A stretch of DNA of 64,000 bases from Prorocentrum cordatum (taxonomy: Eukaryota; Sar; Dinophyceae; Prorocentrales; Prorocentraceae), in the NCBI GenBank assembly GCA_963575745.1, contig CAUYUJ010008524.1, positions 373,670 through 437,669 on the forward strand, given 5' to 3'. The notes under the pieces were generated by a model. The model did not search any database and had not been told where the DNA came from. It was given only the letters and a program-made list of their open reading frames with translations. Positions 9,527-21,214 of the stretch are shown here, in pieces. Each line of letters begins with the position of its first letter. Within the stretch, counting starts at the first letter, position 1. Both the position numbers and the translations under genes were made by a program.

Positions 9527-12500
9527 TCAGCGAGCTGCTGCTGCCGCATGGTTCTGACTATGTCGTCTGGAAAAGGGTTCCCGGCAAGCGACGCCCAAGG
9601 GCAGTTTCTGTCGGCGAAGCTGCGCGCCTGCCTCCATGCGGCCCAAATGTGGCTTCCGGTCGGAGCCTCGTGCTGCCAGCCGGGGATGTGCTCGGTCCTG
9701 GTCCACTCCAGGCTGGAAGCACCTCGGGTCGCAGTGGGTCCCCACGGCGTCATAGAGCCTCCTCCCTCTCATGTCTAAAGACCGAAAATCAGACTCGAGG
9801 CCCACTGCTCGAGCCCGCTCTTCCGGGGATGGGATCCTGAGTCCGTGCTCTCGTCCGTGTGCAAGCAGCCATCCTGCCCAAGCCCTCACTTTTCCCTCGC
9901 TGGCTAGGCTATCCCGTTCTCTTCCTTGACAGGCGAGCGTCAATCCTTCTGTGCAGCCTTGGAAGCTACGCTCGGCTCCAGTTTCCGCAAGGATGTTCTT
10001 AATGCCGTTCCTGGTGTCGGCGAAGGTGCGGAGGAGCCACCTGTAGCTGCTGTCCTCGCTGTGCAGAAGGCACAGTGGGTGCGTCTGGTAGCTGCACGGA
10101 ACTATTACCTCGGGGGCATTGGCGGGAGCCTTGGACTGGGTCCAGGTGGGGATGCGCCCGTCCGGTCTGCATGTCCACCGTCTTTCCCAGGGACTGGGGA
10201 GTCGGGGGTGCATGACGAAGTCTTCCGCGGGAGGGCAGTTGCTGAACCATAGTCGATCTCTCGGGCTGGCCACTGTGGGGGCAGCATCTAGGCGAACCGC
10301 CCAGTCTGGGGGGAGTTCTCCCAGTGCCGTGCACATTGCCTGCTTGTGTGCCGGTAGGATCGTAGCTTGGCATTCGCAGCATATTAAGATGCGTACATCC
10401 GGGCGGAGCCTACGCGCGATGCTCCATAGGAGCGGCACGGCAAAGAAATGCACTGACTGAGAGCCCGCAAGTCCGTCAAGTCCTCCGTGTTGGCTGGCTG
10501 CAGAAAGGCTGGTACCTGGGAGCCCAGCTGTGATAACAAGTAGACTTCCAGGGTCCAGGGTTCCGAGGTTGTCGGTCCAGGGACTTTGGCGATCGTCGCC
10601 TCTCAGGAGGTCACATACGTCAGCTCCTAATCTCACGTGCGGGGGGCCTCCGTCAAAGCGTGTGGCGCTATCACGGTCCCAACACCTCTCGACTCGGGAT
10701 GCCGCTTCCTCGTTTGTCTCGACGAAGGCGGAGGATCTGAAACGTGGAATCGTGGCAACGTTGGCAATGAGGTCGCCACTCGCAAGTCTCACCAGACCCC
10801 ATCCATCGAAGAGTGATACGAGATGTAGACTTGGTCCCAACGCGGCACTCGGGCTCGGTCTAGGGTTGAACACTCGTGCTCTTGTTTGCTGGATGAAGTC
10901 GTGCGTCCAACCGTCCCCGGGCCAGGGATCGACGCTTGGGTGGAGCCTAAGGTGTCCCGTGATGTCCCATGTACAATCGGGGGAACCGCTGGAGACAAGG
11001 CCGTCCTGCTGGAGAGTCCTTAGAGTGCTGATGATCTGTGTGTTGTCCAGACCGGCGATCTGGTACGCGGCGAGCGTCGTGTCGGCAGGTGCGACTGGAG
11101 AGAGGCCGGTTCGCCCGTCCCTGCGTCGCTCCCATACCTGCTGGAGCACGTCGGCAGGCTGGGGGGCAGCAGTGGGCTCGTCTGGTGTGAAACCGGCTGG
11201 ACGGGGACGCGGTCTGCGGGTCCGACCGCCCTCCGCACTTGCTGGTCTGGATGCCCGTCTTGTGGCGCCTCGTCCGGCGACGCAGGTGGGGGGGCCCTCT
11301 CCTGTTCCGTGGCGGGAGCGCTCCCAGAGGTCGACCAGGGTCCTTGGGTTGGGAGCTCTGCTGCCTGGTCTGGTGGACCTTTCCCTGCTTGTGTTGCCTG
11401 CTGCTCTGACGCGAGCCGCACCTCGCAGTGCGGTCCTGCGTGTGCCTTCGGTCCTACCTCGGGGGGCCCGGCGGGGCGGGCTCCTGCGTGTTCTCTCAGC
11501 GGCGGTAGCGCAAGGCTGGGCGCTAGGCTCGGGCGGTCGTGGCCCGGTCGCGTTTCTGATTCGGGTGCGCCTGGCCACGCCGTTGTCAGCTGTGTTCACA
11601 GTGGACTCAGCTGGGGCACGAGCAGGTCTGGGCGTGCCGGCGCGTCGAGCGGCGTTTCCGGTCCTGCGGAGGTTCCTTGGCGAGGCCTCTACTGCCTCAC
11701 TCAGAACCTGGTCCCTGTCGTCGGTGAATGGAGCGCCAGCTCCCGCGCGCAGGATGGTGCGGAGCATGGCAGGTGTCAGGCTCTGGAAGGGGGCCTCGGG
11801 TGCCGAAGCGCTGTCCGAGCGAGAGGCAGGACTGCCTGCGAATTGTCTCAATTGGGCGCAGGCTGCATCAGCCGTAAGCGCCACATGGCGTGAGTGTATC
11901 CTCCTGCCAGTGGGGTTGCGCGTCCCCGGGGGTGGGTGGGTATTCCAATAGGCGTTGAAGGCATCTGGGATTCGCATTGCAAGGCCAAGCTCCTCGTGCA
12001 GGTCCCGTGCGGTTTTGTCAAGCTGGGGTATAGCTGAAGCCCACGCTATCGCGCTGAGCACTTGGTTCCACTCGTCCTCGGAGGGGGGGCTGCCTGAGCC
12101 GTCAGTGGCGCGCACCTGCGCCTGTCTGAGCGTGCGCACCATGGCTTCATACTCCCGCCTCCAGTCCACCTCCATGCACGGGGGGAGCTCAGGCCCGCTT
12201 CTCGACGCGTCTCCTCGCCCCAGGGGGTCGTTACTAGAGCTTTGCACCGTGCCTGGAGGCGGTCTCCTGCCCTGGGCTGTTGCGGGGTCCGCAGGGGCCC
12301 GCGGAGGTGCTGTCGTCGGGGGTCCGTCCCCCTCAATGCCCGCTGTCCTGACGGCCGCGGGCGTGCACTGCGCGTCTTCGGTGCTGACCGGGGTCGTGGC
12401 TCCACCCCTCCCCGTCATGCGCTGCTCCGTGCTGGTAATTGCCTCTACTGGAGAGATCCGATCGCTTCCAGGGACGTCCACACCGGTGTGGCTCTCGGGA

Positions 12501-12805
12501 AGTCCTGCGGGGCCCGCACCATCTACTCCTGCTGTTTCTGCAGAGTTGACAGTTGGGGAAAGGACTTCAGCTACGCCGGGGCTCGGCATGGTTGCGCGGA
12601 CCGGGGCGCGAGTCAGTGCCGATCCCTCCCTGGGTGTCGCGGGGTTCGCAGGAGTCGCCCGCGATGGGATTTGGCTGATGTCAGCGTCACGGCTTACGCC
12701 ATTGTCCGCCTCTCCGTCGCCTGTCGGTCTGGCCAGGGAAGGTGGTGTCGCACCTTGCTCGGGCGCCGCCAGCTGGGTCTGAGGTTGTGCCCCATGCATG
12801 GTCAA
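9527..12805 (-). CDS. DNMT3-like cytosine-5 DNA methyltransferase, catalytic Cys lost
   Basis: Open frame of 1092 codons. The first ~640 residues are Pro/Arg/Ala-rich. The methyltransferase lies at about 9730-10835 with motifs in order: I (LVSLFDGWG, as in DNMT3 SLFDG), II (FVETNEEAASRV), IV (TAGLPGTSLSAAS), VI (ICCECQA), VIII (SPRDRLWFSN) and IX-X (PSPEERARAVGL, then DAVGTHCDP). C5 methyltransferases use the Cys of Pro-Cys in motif IV as nucleophile; here it is Gly (GGT, 10516-10514), one base from TGT. The enzyme should therefore be catalytically dead. Retrotransposon-borne methyltransferases of this class are known from dinoflagellates and may methylate element copies. The frame runs on past the domain to a stop at 9527, where it shifts to the endonuclease frame. 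Confidence 0.85.
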   Translation of the reverse strand: MTMHGAQPQTQLAAPEQGATPPSLARPTGDGEADNGVSRDADISQIPSRATPANPATPREGSALTRAPVRATMPSPGVAEVLSPTVNSAETAGVDGAGPAGLPESHTGVDVPGSDRISPVEAITSTEQRMTGRGGATTPVSTEDAQCTPAAVRTAGIEGDGPPTTAPPRAPADPATAQGRRPPPGTVQSSSNDPLGRGDASRSGPELPPCMEVDWRREYEAMVRTLRQAQVRATDGSGSPPSEDEWNQVLSAIAWASAIPQLDKTARDLHEELGLAMRIPDAFNAYWNTHPPPGTRNPTGRRIHSRHVALTADAACAQLRQFAGSPASRSDSASAPEAPFQSLTPAMLRTILRAGAGAPFTDDRDQVLSEAVEASPRNLRRTGNAARRAGTPRPARAPAESTVNTADNGVARRTRIRNATGPRPPEPSAQPCATAAERTRRSPPRRAPRGRTEGTRRTALRGAARVRAAGNTSRERSTRPGSRAPNPRTLVDLWERSRHGTGEGPPTCVAGRGATRRASRPASAEGGRTRRPRPRPAGFTPDEPTAAPQPADVLQQVWERRRDGRTGLSPVAPADTTLAAYQIAGLDNTQIISTLRTLQQDGLVSSGSPDCTWDITGHLRLHPSVDPWPGDGWTHDFIQQTRARVFNPRPSPSAALGPSLHLVSLFDGWGLVRLASGDLIANVATIPRFRSSAFVETNEEAASRVERCWDRDSATRFDGGPPHVRLGADVCDLLRGDDRQSPWTDNLGTLDPGSLLVITAGLPGTSLSAASQHGGLDGLAGSQSVHFFAVPLLWSIARRLRPDVRILICCECQATILPAHKQAMCTALGELPPDWAVRLDAAPTVASPRDRLWFSNCPPAEDFVMHPRLPSPWERRWTCRPDGRIPTWTQSKAPANAPEVIVPCSYQTHPLCLLHSEDSSYRWLLRTFADTRNGIKNILAETGAERSFQGCTEGLTLACQGRERDSLASEGKVRAWAGWLLAHGREHGLRIPSPEERARAVGLESDFRSLDMRGRRLYDAVGTHCDPRCFQPGVDQDRAHPRLAARGSDRKPHLGRMEAGAQLRRQKLPLGVACREPFSRRHSQNHAAAAAR

Positions 12806-13131
12806 AACAGGGCTGTCGATAGTTCCACCGCTGGGGCTTGTCCTTGCCTGAGGTGTCGATGCTGCAGGGAGCCCGGGGCCTGCCGGAGGGGCCGGCGATC
12901 CAGAACCTGTAGTGGTGGGCAGCCTCGAGTCGCAGGCTTGCGTGCCTGCAGCGTCCGTCTCGTTGTTCGCCCGGCTGCGGCTTCTGCGCTGGCTCGCACC
13001 TGGGGTGTCAGCGGGCCTGTCCCCTGCTCCAGCGGCTCTGGAAGCCTGGGAACCTCCTCTCCGTCCCCGAGTTACTCTACTGGGGTCGTGGCGCTGCCGC
13101 TCCTCCCAGTGTAGGTTTGAGAGCCTGTTGA

Positions 13132-15040
13132 TTAGGGCGTCCAGGGCACTGGTGACGTTTTCTGGGATGGAAAGCGCGGTGGCGGCGTCAACGTCTGCGC
13201 CTCTGGATCCAGGGACTTCTCGAGCCAGGGCTGGTGGGCTGAGTAGGTGGCGTCAGGCTCAGGCGCGAGCCATTGCGTGAAGGGGAGCTGTCTCGTGACC
13301 TCCTCTCGGATCCCGAGCTCTCGGATGAGCTGCCAGACGTGGTCACGGTCTAGGCTCCCTGGGTTGGCTAGCTGCAGGGTCCAGATTGCGGCGAACATAT
13401 CCCTGTTGTATCTTTGTATGGGCCGGCCTTCGAAGTGCCTACGGATTTCGAGGGCGATCCGGCGCTGCACACCACGCGCCATGTCGTGGACCGCGTGCTC
13501 TGGGACCACGGCGGCGAATCTACCCAACATGCCACGCGCGATGCGTACTGCATCTTCGTCAGCTCTCACCAGGTCGGCCGGGGAAGGCCTACATGCACTC
13601 ACTAGCACCTCGGCAAGTTCCGGGAAGTGTGTGGGCCTGGCAGGTCCCGGGAGTGGGTTGAGGGATGCAGTGATGCGTCTAGGAAGTGGCTTATGGGAAG
13701 GAGCGTTGACCCGCAGCCCCACGGAGGCGGGAGTTGGTGTAGATGCAGGGGCGGAGTCCAGGCGCGCGACGTGAATTGGGCCCGCGGCGAGCTGCAGTTT
13801 CAGTCTGGCTTGTGGTCTGTCTGCACCTCTCGCGGCTGCCCTAATGTCAGCGTCCGCAGGGAGGAGTATCGTCACCCAGGTGGGGACTGACGTGAAGAGG
13901 AAACCACCAGCTTCGCCGCTCGCGGTGACCTCGACGGCTCCACCGGCCGCTATTGCAGCAAGCAGGTATTCTCCAGGCTGAAGGACAGTCTCGAAGTTCC
14001 GCAGGCCACCCTCCTGAAACACGCTGGGCACCTTGTTGGGCGCACTCCTGCTCATCGCCCTGGCGTTATCCCGGAGCCAGTCGCCTGTGAAGATAGGTGG
14101 GGCAGCTCTGGTGTTGGCTGGGTGCGAGGTACCGTTCGGGCCGTCCGGAAGTGGCCAGAGCCGGGTTAGTATCTGCGCATTCGCCGAGCCGACCGCGGCT
14201 GAGTAGAGCCGTAACGTGTTGTGTCCAGGGAGCCACGCGTCAGGGCGCATGCTGCGGGAGCGAACTTCTCCGAGCTGCGTCCCGTGCCTGTCAAACGTGG
14301 TAATCTCGAGCATTTGGGGTTGAACGGCGCGCCTAGGGGCTTGCCGGACCGAGATGCAGGCCAGGGCGTCCACATGTTCCTGTAGCTCCCTGGATACCGC
14401 GGCTGCTCTGTGCATGGGGTCCCTGCTGGGCGTCGCAGGGAAGATCCTGACGGTCTGGGCTCCGATCACTCTGCAGCTGGTGCCCACGAAGGCTGCCGCC
14501 ATGGCGTCGGCCGCCGCCAGGCGCATGCGAACTTGCGTCATGTACCTGTAGTCAGAGACGTCTGGGAACCAGGCGTACACGGTGGAAACCTGCTCGACCG
14601 TGTCCGGACCGGTGAGGTTCCACCGCAGGTGGAAGCCGACCTCGGGGTCGGAAAGGCGCACGAACGAGGGTCCACCGTCCCAGCGTCCTTCCAGGAGGAT
14701 GCGGCGCGGTCCTAGTTCCTAGTGCCGGGGAGGAGGACCCGTCTCCGAAGACGCGCGGAAGCTCGTCCCGGAGGTGCCTCATGACGGGGGCAGCAATCCT
14801 TTCTGGAGTGGCGATCAGGAGAAGCCCCGCCCCGCAAATTCCGACTCTGTGTCCCATGGCTCCGGCTGTTGCGGAAGCAACGGAGTGGGCTATGCATATC
14901 GCCCTGGGGGGAACTGGGATGTGCACTGAGTCGCTTGTCTCGTGGGTTCTCCAAACGCACGCCGTCTGGTGGGCCAGCGTGGTGATTTGGGCTGCCGCCT
15001 TCAAATTGTCCAGGGGGGCACGTATGCGTCTTCTCCACTC
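13132..15040 (-). pseudogene. Unrecognised LINE block between RING and methyltransferase
   Basis: Coding sense moves to a second frame at about 15040 and back at about 14710, then stays open for 509 codons to 13132. The protein is not low complexity: it has alternating hydrophobic stretches such as PGEYLLAAIAAGGAVEVTA and FPELAEVLVSACRP, with Trp and Cys residues, and looks folded. I recognise no catalytic motif. Its fixed place between the RING finger and the methyltransferase suggests a structural or nucleic-acid-binding part of the element, but nothing in the sequence proves that. Confidence 0.5.
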
Positions 15041-17850
15041 ACGGGCCTCGCTGCTCGGCAGCGAAGAACGTGATGGAAGAGCATCTCGAGTCCCTGGTGT
15101 CTTCGTAGTTCGCCCCGGGGGAGTTGCACTCTCGTGGTCACCAAGTCGGCCGCGATCGTGCCGTTGTAGGATTGCCTTAGTTCCTCCTTCCACCGCATGA
15201 TCTGCGCGACGACACCGTCGTTGCCGCTCTCAGGGGTTAGGATGTGTAGTGCGTCAGAGGTGTCCCCGGTCCTCCCTCCCCAGTGCACGACTATCGACGG
15301 GGGCAGAATCGCACGCAGTGTCCTACCCGTTATGTCAAATTGAGCGGCAAAAAGCTGCTGCATTGGGGGGATGGGCTCGCCAGTTCGGTAGGTGTAACCG
15401 ATCGGAATGAGGTGGGTGATGTTGCTGGCCGCTCGGCATCCCCACTGCGCGTTTGCCAGGGCCGCGAGCTCGACCGGATCCGGTCCTCAAGGGGATGGCA
15501 CTCCCTCGGTGGCCAAGGCGATGACAAAGCATGGGCAACCCGCGGCAGAAGCTGCCGCCAGGGCAGCATCCATCTGTGGAGCTAGCGCATCTACCACGAG
15601 GATCGTTGGGGCGGCGCTCCCCGGGGGCTGGTTTCTGCGCTCCGTGACTACTGCTTTGATCTGCTCCCAGGCGTCGGGGCCTGCCAGGGCGAAAGTGACT
15701 CCAGTCTCGTCAGTTACTCGTTCGCCGACGTACGTGCTTCTGGAAATTACCAGATCAGCTGCGATGTCTCGGGCAGCCGTGGCTAGCAGCCCCACCGGGA
15801 ACCGCATAGGTCCTCTCCTCCTGGGTTCGTCCTCTGGTGGGTTCCGCCCCAGCAGAAGGGCCCATCTCCCAAGCGTGATCCGCGGGGCTTGCCGTATCCT
15901 ATCTGCCCTGTTGGTGGGTCCGAGGGGTCGCTGTGCGCGCGGGGTCCCAGGGCTCTGCGAGCTGTCATGCGTGTGATCGGGGTCCGTGCCGCTTCCACCG
16001 TTTCCACCGTCAGGTGGGGTTCCGTCCACATCCATCGGGGCCTGTTGCGTCTCCTGAACGGTCCTCCTCCCGGTTACATGCCCGTGGGTTCTGCGCATAT
16101 CCGAAAGCGTGACGTACGTGTGGGGCCGCCGGATGGAGAGTGCTTGCGCTCTGAGGCAGTCCAGATCCATGGCCAGTTGTCTGACGGCCTCGGCTAGCTC
16201 CTGCAGACTCAGGAAGGGCTGCAGCGGGGGTAAGGCACCATCGCGGAATTGCAGGAGGTCTGGTGGTACCGCCACCGCCGCAGCGTCGGCATCTCGGATT
16301 CGTCCTGGCAACCTTACGGTGATGCTACCCCTATCGTTGGAGCGGCAATTAGGGCAGTTCACTGGGAAGCATCTTCCGTGGGAGTGGGCTTGCGTTGGCT
16401 GGCTCACCCTCCACTGTCTCAGACATTCGGCGTGGAACAAGTGGCCGCAAGGCATCAGGACTTCAGCAAAGACCAGGATGTTTTCACTGCAGATCATGCG
16501 TAGGGGAGTACCTATGTCCAGGTCCCTAGGGGGAACGTCTACTGCGCCCATGCTTTCCGGGGGAAGTCTGGCGTTGTCTCCAGGGGGGTGGCCGATTTGG
16601 GCAAGGCCGTCCCCCAAGCTCTCGATGAGGGCTCTGGCGGAAACACTGGCGTCGAGGTGCGTCTGACTAGCTCCCTCGCTGAGATGGCGCATGAAGGCTT
16701 GGATTTGCAGGTTGGTGAGTTCAGAGTATGGCGCTAGATCGGCGTCAGGCAACTCCCTTCGGAGACAAGTAAACACGTCCTCCGGCGCGTGAATCTCGTT
16801 CCTAGTCATCCAGCGGTAGAGAACGTCATAGGGCTGGGAGTCCACTGCCCGCACAGTCAGTACTGGCCTGAGGAGGGGGAAGTAGTGCGGTACCAGGCAG
16901 AGCCAGAGGGCTCTAGAGATCCAAGAACCTGGTTGCCGATTTGCCCTGTGATCCAGCAGCAAACTCTGCGCCAGGCTCTGCGCCTGATCTCCGTTGACGG
17001 AGGTCCTTCCTTCAGGGGCAGGCATGGCCCCACTGCCCGCCCCCTCCTCGTCCCGCTGTCTGGCGTCAAGAGAGCGGATGAGCCTGTCCAGGAGCTCTTC
17101 TCTTGTGCTGCCATGTGGTAGTCTGCCCTGAGGGATGGCGAAGCTTGCTCGATTGAGCAGCTGTCGTATGTCCGCGTGCCAGGGCGTGGTTGTGCTTGCG
17201 GCCTCCACAGTCGCGGCATCCGCTCCAGGGCGAGCCCTGCCGTCGAACGTGGGCCCGTGGTTCCTCGGGTTTGATCTCAGCTCGGCACTGGCCAGCTGCG
17301 CGCGCACCCTCGCTCCAGCCTCTACTGCCTGCCGATCCCCTGACAGGATGGCGGTCTGTAGGAAGCCGTTTGCATCCAGGTGCAGCATCATTCGTTCCTG
17401 CAGCAGCGGTGCAATGTAGCCGCCTACTTCGGGAGCCTCGAGCGTGGAACCGGCTGCCCTGGACGATGTGTCTGCTTCCGACGCGAGTACTAACTGGGCA
17501 TCTCTGTAGGAGCCAACGCCTCGTGACCTCCACCAAGCTGCTGCCTGGTCGATGATGGTGGTGCTGATGTTGCTGCTCGTAAAGGCCTGCTCGAGCATGT
17601 TCCGACCCCTATCGGTCGCAGTGCCCCATATGAAGGGGACCAAGATTCTGCTCCACCGCATAGCTGGGGTGACGGAGTTACTGGCTACCCTCCCCCTGAT
17701 CCTCCGCACCTCGTCGATGAAGGCTTCTCGCTGGGAGCGTTCCGCTTGGGATAGTCCCTCCACCGGATCTGGGGGGGGTCTATGGGGGGATCTCGTTCCA
17801 ACCCCTTCCCCGCCCGTGTGGCTCGTCCTGTCGCAACAGGGGTTGTCCAC
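15001..17850 (-). CDS. LINE block with RING-H2 finger, one in-frame TGA
   Basis: An open frame of 787 codons ends at a TGA (15489-15487), after which the same frame stays open and coding-like to 15001. A RING-H2-type finger lies at about 16345-16500: MIC, then MPCGHLFHAECLRQW, then NCPNCR, giving C-G-H-x2-H-x2-C and C-x2-C. The expected first cysteine of the opening C-x2-C is an Arg codon CGC at 16500-16498, one transition from TGC. RING-H2 proteins are usually E3 ubiquitin ligases; a role in this element is unknown. The N-terminal part has a helical stretch (RSQREAFIDEVRRIRGRV) of unknown function. Confidence 0.65.
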
Positions 17851-20039
17851 ATCCTTGGGAGAGTGCCCATCGCTGGGACGCCCGGCACAAACTTGGTCCT
17901 GACCCCTACTGTCTGAGTCCAGGCGCCTGCGGCATCAGTGACGAGGTTTCCCAGGGGGGTACCCTGTCCCATTTTGGGATGTAATGGGCGCCAGTCGGTG
18001 CGCGCGGCTGCTTGTAGTGCACCTCTCATGACCTCGGCTGCCTGGGAGTGTGGGCTGTCTCTGTTGTGCCACCAGCGTCTGCTGAGTTCCGTACCGTCTC
18101 GTGCGTCGCTTGTAGCGCGGTCTAGGTGATCCCCGCCGATGGCGTATCTTAGCCAGCAGAGGTCATCCAGGTGCACCACGGTGTTCGGCCCTACGGAGAC
18201 GGTTGTGGTCGTCCTGCTAGACAGGGGGGCCCTCCAGTACGATGGCGGGTGCGCGCCTGGGCTGTCGTGATAGAGAGGCGGGGGGGACCAGCCGAATACT
18301 CGTCCCCCGGGGTTGGTCCTGATCACGCGTCGTATTTTCTGGCAGACGTGAAGGGCCCAGGAGCCTGGCGCAGAGCAGAGTAAGGCAAGGGAGACCGCTG
18401 CTGTGCGGAGTTGCCAATCGCTCCCGACTTCCTCGAGGGCCCCGGTGTCTTCGCATGCCCAGATTTCAGGCAGGCCTGCGGCGTGGGCCACCATATGTCT
18501 CCAGGCTCCCAGGAGTTCGCCCACGAGCCAGGTCGGGGTGAAGACGGAGGGGCCAGGCTGGGTTGGGGAGTAGAGATGCTCTGCGATTGGGGCGTACCGC
18601 GTGCCCGCTCTGACAAGCTGCAACAGCAAGGCGGTGTCCAGGAGGTCGAGCGCGTGCCTGTTGGGTGGTTGGCCCGGGCCTGCGTCTGGGTGACTCTGCG
18701 GTAGGTCACCTGCTCGCGGCTCCCCTGGGTTGTAGCTCCAGGGGTTGACCAGCCTGTGGCAGGTGATGCAGATTCGCCCAGTGGGGTCTCGAAGCGCCCA
18801 GGTGCCGCAGAAATCACATCGCTCTCTCGGGCAGAAAAAATTCCGCAGCCGCAGCCTATGCGCTGTGGTGGACCAGGGCCACGCGTTGCCGCTACTGTCG
18901 CCCCCTTGAATGGGTACTCCAGGGATGCCCGTTGAGCTGGCGGTTATCCCTGAGAGGGCGGGCTCTACCCATGGTACTGGGCCTCTACCTGCTTGTCGTC
19001 TCGAGTGCACGTCGTTCCCCGCCCATTCGAGGTTCCCTCTCGTGATGGCCCACTGTCTGACGTCCCCATGGTCCGGAAAGTGGACTATGTTTTGTCTGCG
19101 CTCATGAATTAGGACTCTGAGCGCATACTCTACGATCTCATCATCCGCGGGGTCCTGCGTCCCGTCTGTTCGGTTAGGGCCACCGCTGCGCAGGGGAACA
19201 GCATCTTCGGGAGATCTGGTGGGCATGAGCATCCTATCTGTGTCAAATCCGCTCGGGAGCTCCATGCCTATGCGCAATAATGCGCGGCGGCAACCATGGC
19301 AACGTACTCGAGACGCGCCAGCTGTCTTTCAATCACGGAGGGGTCTGCGGCGTCCAGCCTTTCCCTTCTTTATGCTGGGGTCATGGGTGATGCTCGCAAA
19401 GCGAAAGGCAAGGACCTGTATCGGGTCTGGTTGCACGCCTCCAAGACGCCCTTCATAGTCTCCTCCAGTGACGGACCAGACGAGACAGGAGTGATCCAGG
19501 ATTGCGAGAATCGGGGCCGAGGTGGCTAGCTGCGAGCCGAGTCCAGGGAGGGCGGCTTCTGCTGGGGCCACCCTCATGGGGCTGTCGGCTCGTATGCCTG
19601 GGTGGCCTGGGCGGTGCCCCCTCCACGCGCGGTGCGTGAGAAGCTCAAGGTTGCTGGTCTCGCGCGGGGTCCTCGGTGTTCCGCGGTCGGGGACCTCGCG
19701 CCAAGGACCGTCGATGCGCACCAGGTGCCGGCGGAGGGCACTCATGGCACCCTCCCTGCCAGTGACCCTGGCGTCCGCCACGCGCGGGCCACACATGGGT
19801 CCGTCCGCCTCCCGACTGGCCGCCCAATCAGCATTCGCGTGCCCCGTGGCGTCCAACCACCGGGCGTGGAGGTCAGCAGCGCATTGCCCTCTGTCTCTCC
19901 GCGCTTGACTGGGGTCCTCAGCATCTGAGGGGGTGGGCTGGTTCTCCATCCGCATTTCTTCCTCCAGGGCAAGGTCTGGGGATGGGTAGGAGGGCGGGCC
20001 AGCCAAGGCGGGGCCCCCATGTGCCGCGTGACTCACCAC
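17685..20039 (-). CDS. LINE block with zinc-ribbon-like motif, one in-frame TGA
   Basis: One frame is open from 20039 to 17685 except for a TGA at 19331-19329. After it the sequence continues in the same style through about 530 codons. A cysteine cluster at about 18755-18833 has the pattern C-x5-C-x2-C ... C-x2-C (FFCPRERCDFCGTW, then CITCH), typical of a treble-clef or ribbon zinc site. The rest, with Trp-rich stretches (WYRAP-like and RRWWHNRD), matches no family I can name. Near 17800-17850 coding sense passes to another frame, so the last 50 codons are probably spurious. Confidence 0.55.
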
Positions 20040-21214
20040 GAAAGGAGAGCCGTTATCCGTCCAGAGGAGGGGCCCCCGTTCCCGATCTTAGAATCTTGTG
20101 ACGAGCACTCAAGGCCGCGGCGGCGCCCGCCAGAGGGGCCACCAAGACACTCCAGCCCAGGAGGCGGGTCGGGAGGGGAGAAGTCGAGAGATGAGCTGGT
20201 GGGCGAAGGAGGGGGGGCACGGGGCGATCCGGCAGCAGCGATCGGAAATCTGGCGCGACCGATCCGATCAACCAGGGGACCAGCCCCGACCGCGGGATCG
20301 GAAGCGATCCTGGTAGCGTTGGGCGAGCGGGGCAGCCCCATGGACCACCCAGCCGTCGCTCCCAGGGAAGGTCGATTACGATCGATCATTTCCGTAGAAG
20401 AGTGCGCCTCCCTGTGACCACTGTCCTCGGGATCACCCGTCTCTCGCTCTCTTCCTCCTGGCTGAAGGCCAGTCTCTAGAGCGAGGTTTGCTGCGCGGGG
20501 GCTGGGCGCGACTTTGGCGTCGGCACCCGCACCTCCAGGGAGAGGGCCGTCGGGGGCCCCAGGAGGGGCAGGGCCCTCTCCACTCGTGCTCGCGGGCTCA
20601 GCGCTTCGATCTAAGTCCATGGGATCACAGGTTGCTGCGGGGGCTGAAGGCCCGTCTTCTATGTCCGCTCAGCTGCCTCCCAATGCGCCTTGGCCTCTCA
20701 AGCCGATGGCTCGTTCGGAGCGAGCACCTCGAGCTGCGGGCTCGCCGATTCCCCGACTGTCCGACTGGGGGGCGGGTGTCCGACGAAAGTCTTCGGAGTT
20801 CCAGGAGCGCCCAGGGAGTTGACTGCTCGACGCATCGCCCTCGGCTCCGCGCGGTCCACTTGGGGGCCCCAGGCTGCGGGGTAGGTCGGGGATGCCTCTC
20901 TGGGAGCTCCCCGGGCTGATGGCCCGTTGCCTGCATGTGCGATGCTGTCAAACCCAGGGAGGGCGTCGGGCGCGCAGCGACTCCCGTCGCCACTCGCGCC
21001 CGCCCGCCCAACAGCACTCCCGAGGACTGCAGGCGCCGTCTCCGCATCTCGAGCTGAAGGCCCATCACCTCTGAGGTCGCTGGATGTGCCTCGGGGTCTC
21101 GAGCCGAGGGCTCACTCTGATGCGATGCCGGACGCTCCAAGGGCTGAAGGCCCCTCATCTATATCCATTATGCTGCGTCCCGCTGCGCCTTGTACGCTCG
21201 AGCTGAAGGCTCGT
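20033..21214 (-). pseudogene. LINE N-terminal continuation, frameshifted and low complexity
   Basis: The third large repeat copy and the following segment 20033-20620 continue the Pro/Gly/Ala/Arg-rich composition but only in changed frames. No domain was recognised. The segment starts again at an ATG at 20620 in the same frame class as the N-terminal segment and stops at 20033. It is best read as a linker of the same polyprotein, damaged by at least one indel. Confidence 0.4.

Noticed and set aside
10530-11951. A 473-codon plus-strand frame and other long plus-strand frames opposite the LINE blocks
   Set aside because: They are antisense shadows of the methyltransferase and neighbouring coding blocks, with Ser/Arg/Gly-rich composition and no motifs.
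15487-19331. In-frame TGA codons considered as programmed readthrough or selenocysteine
   Set aside because: Neighbouring frameshifts and active-site losses show general decay, and no structural signal next to the TGA codons was seen.
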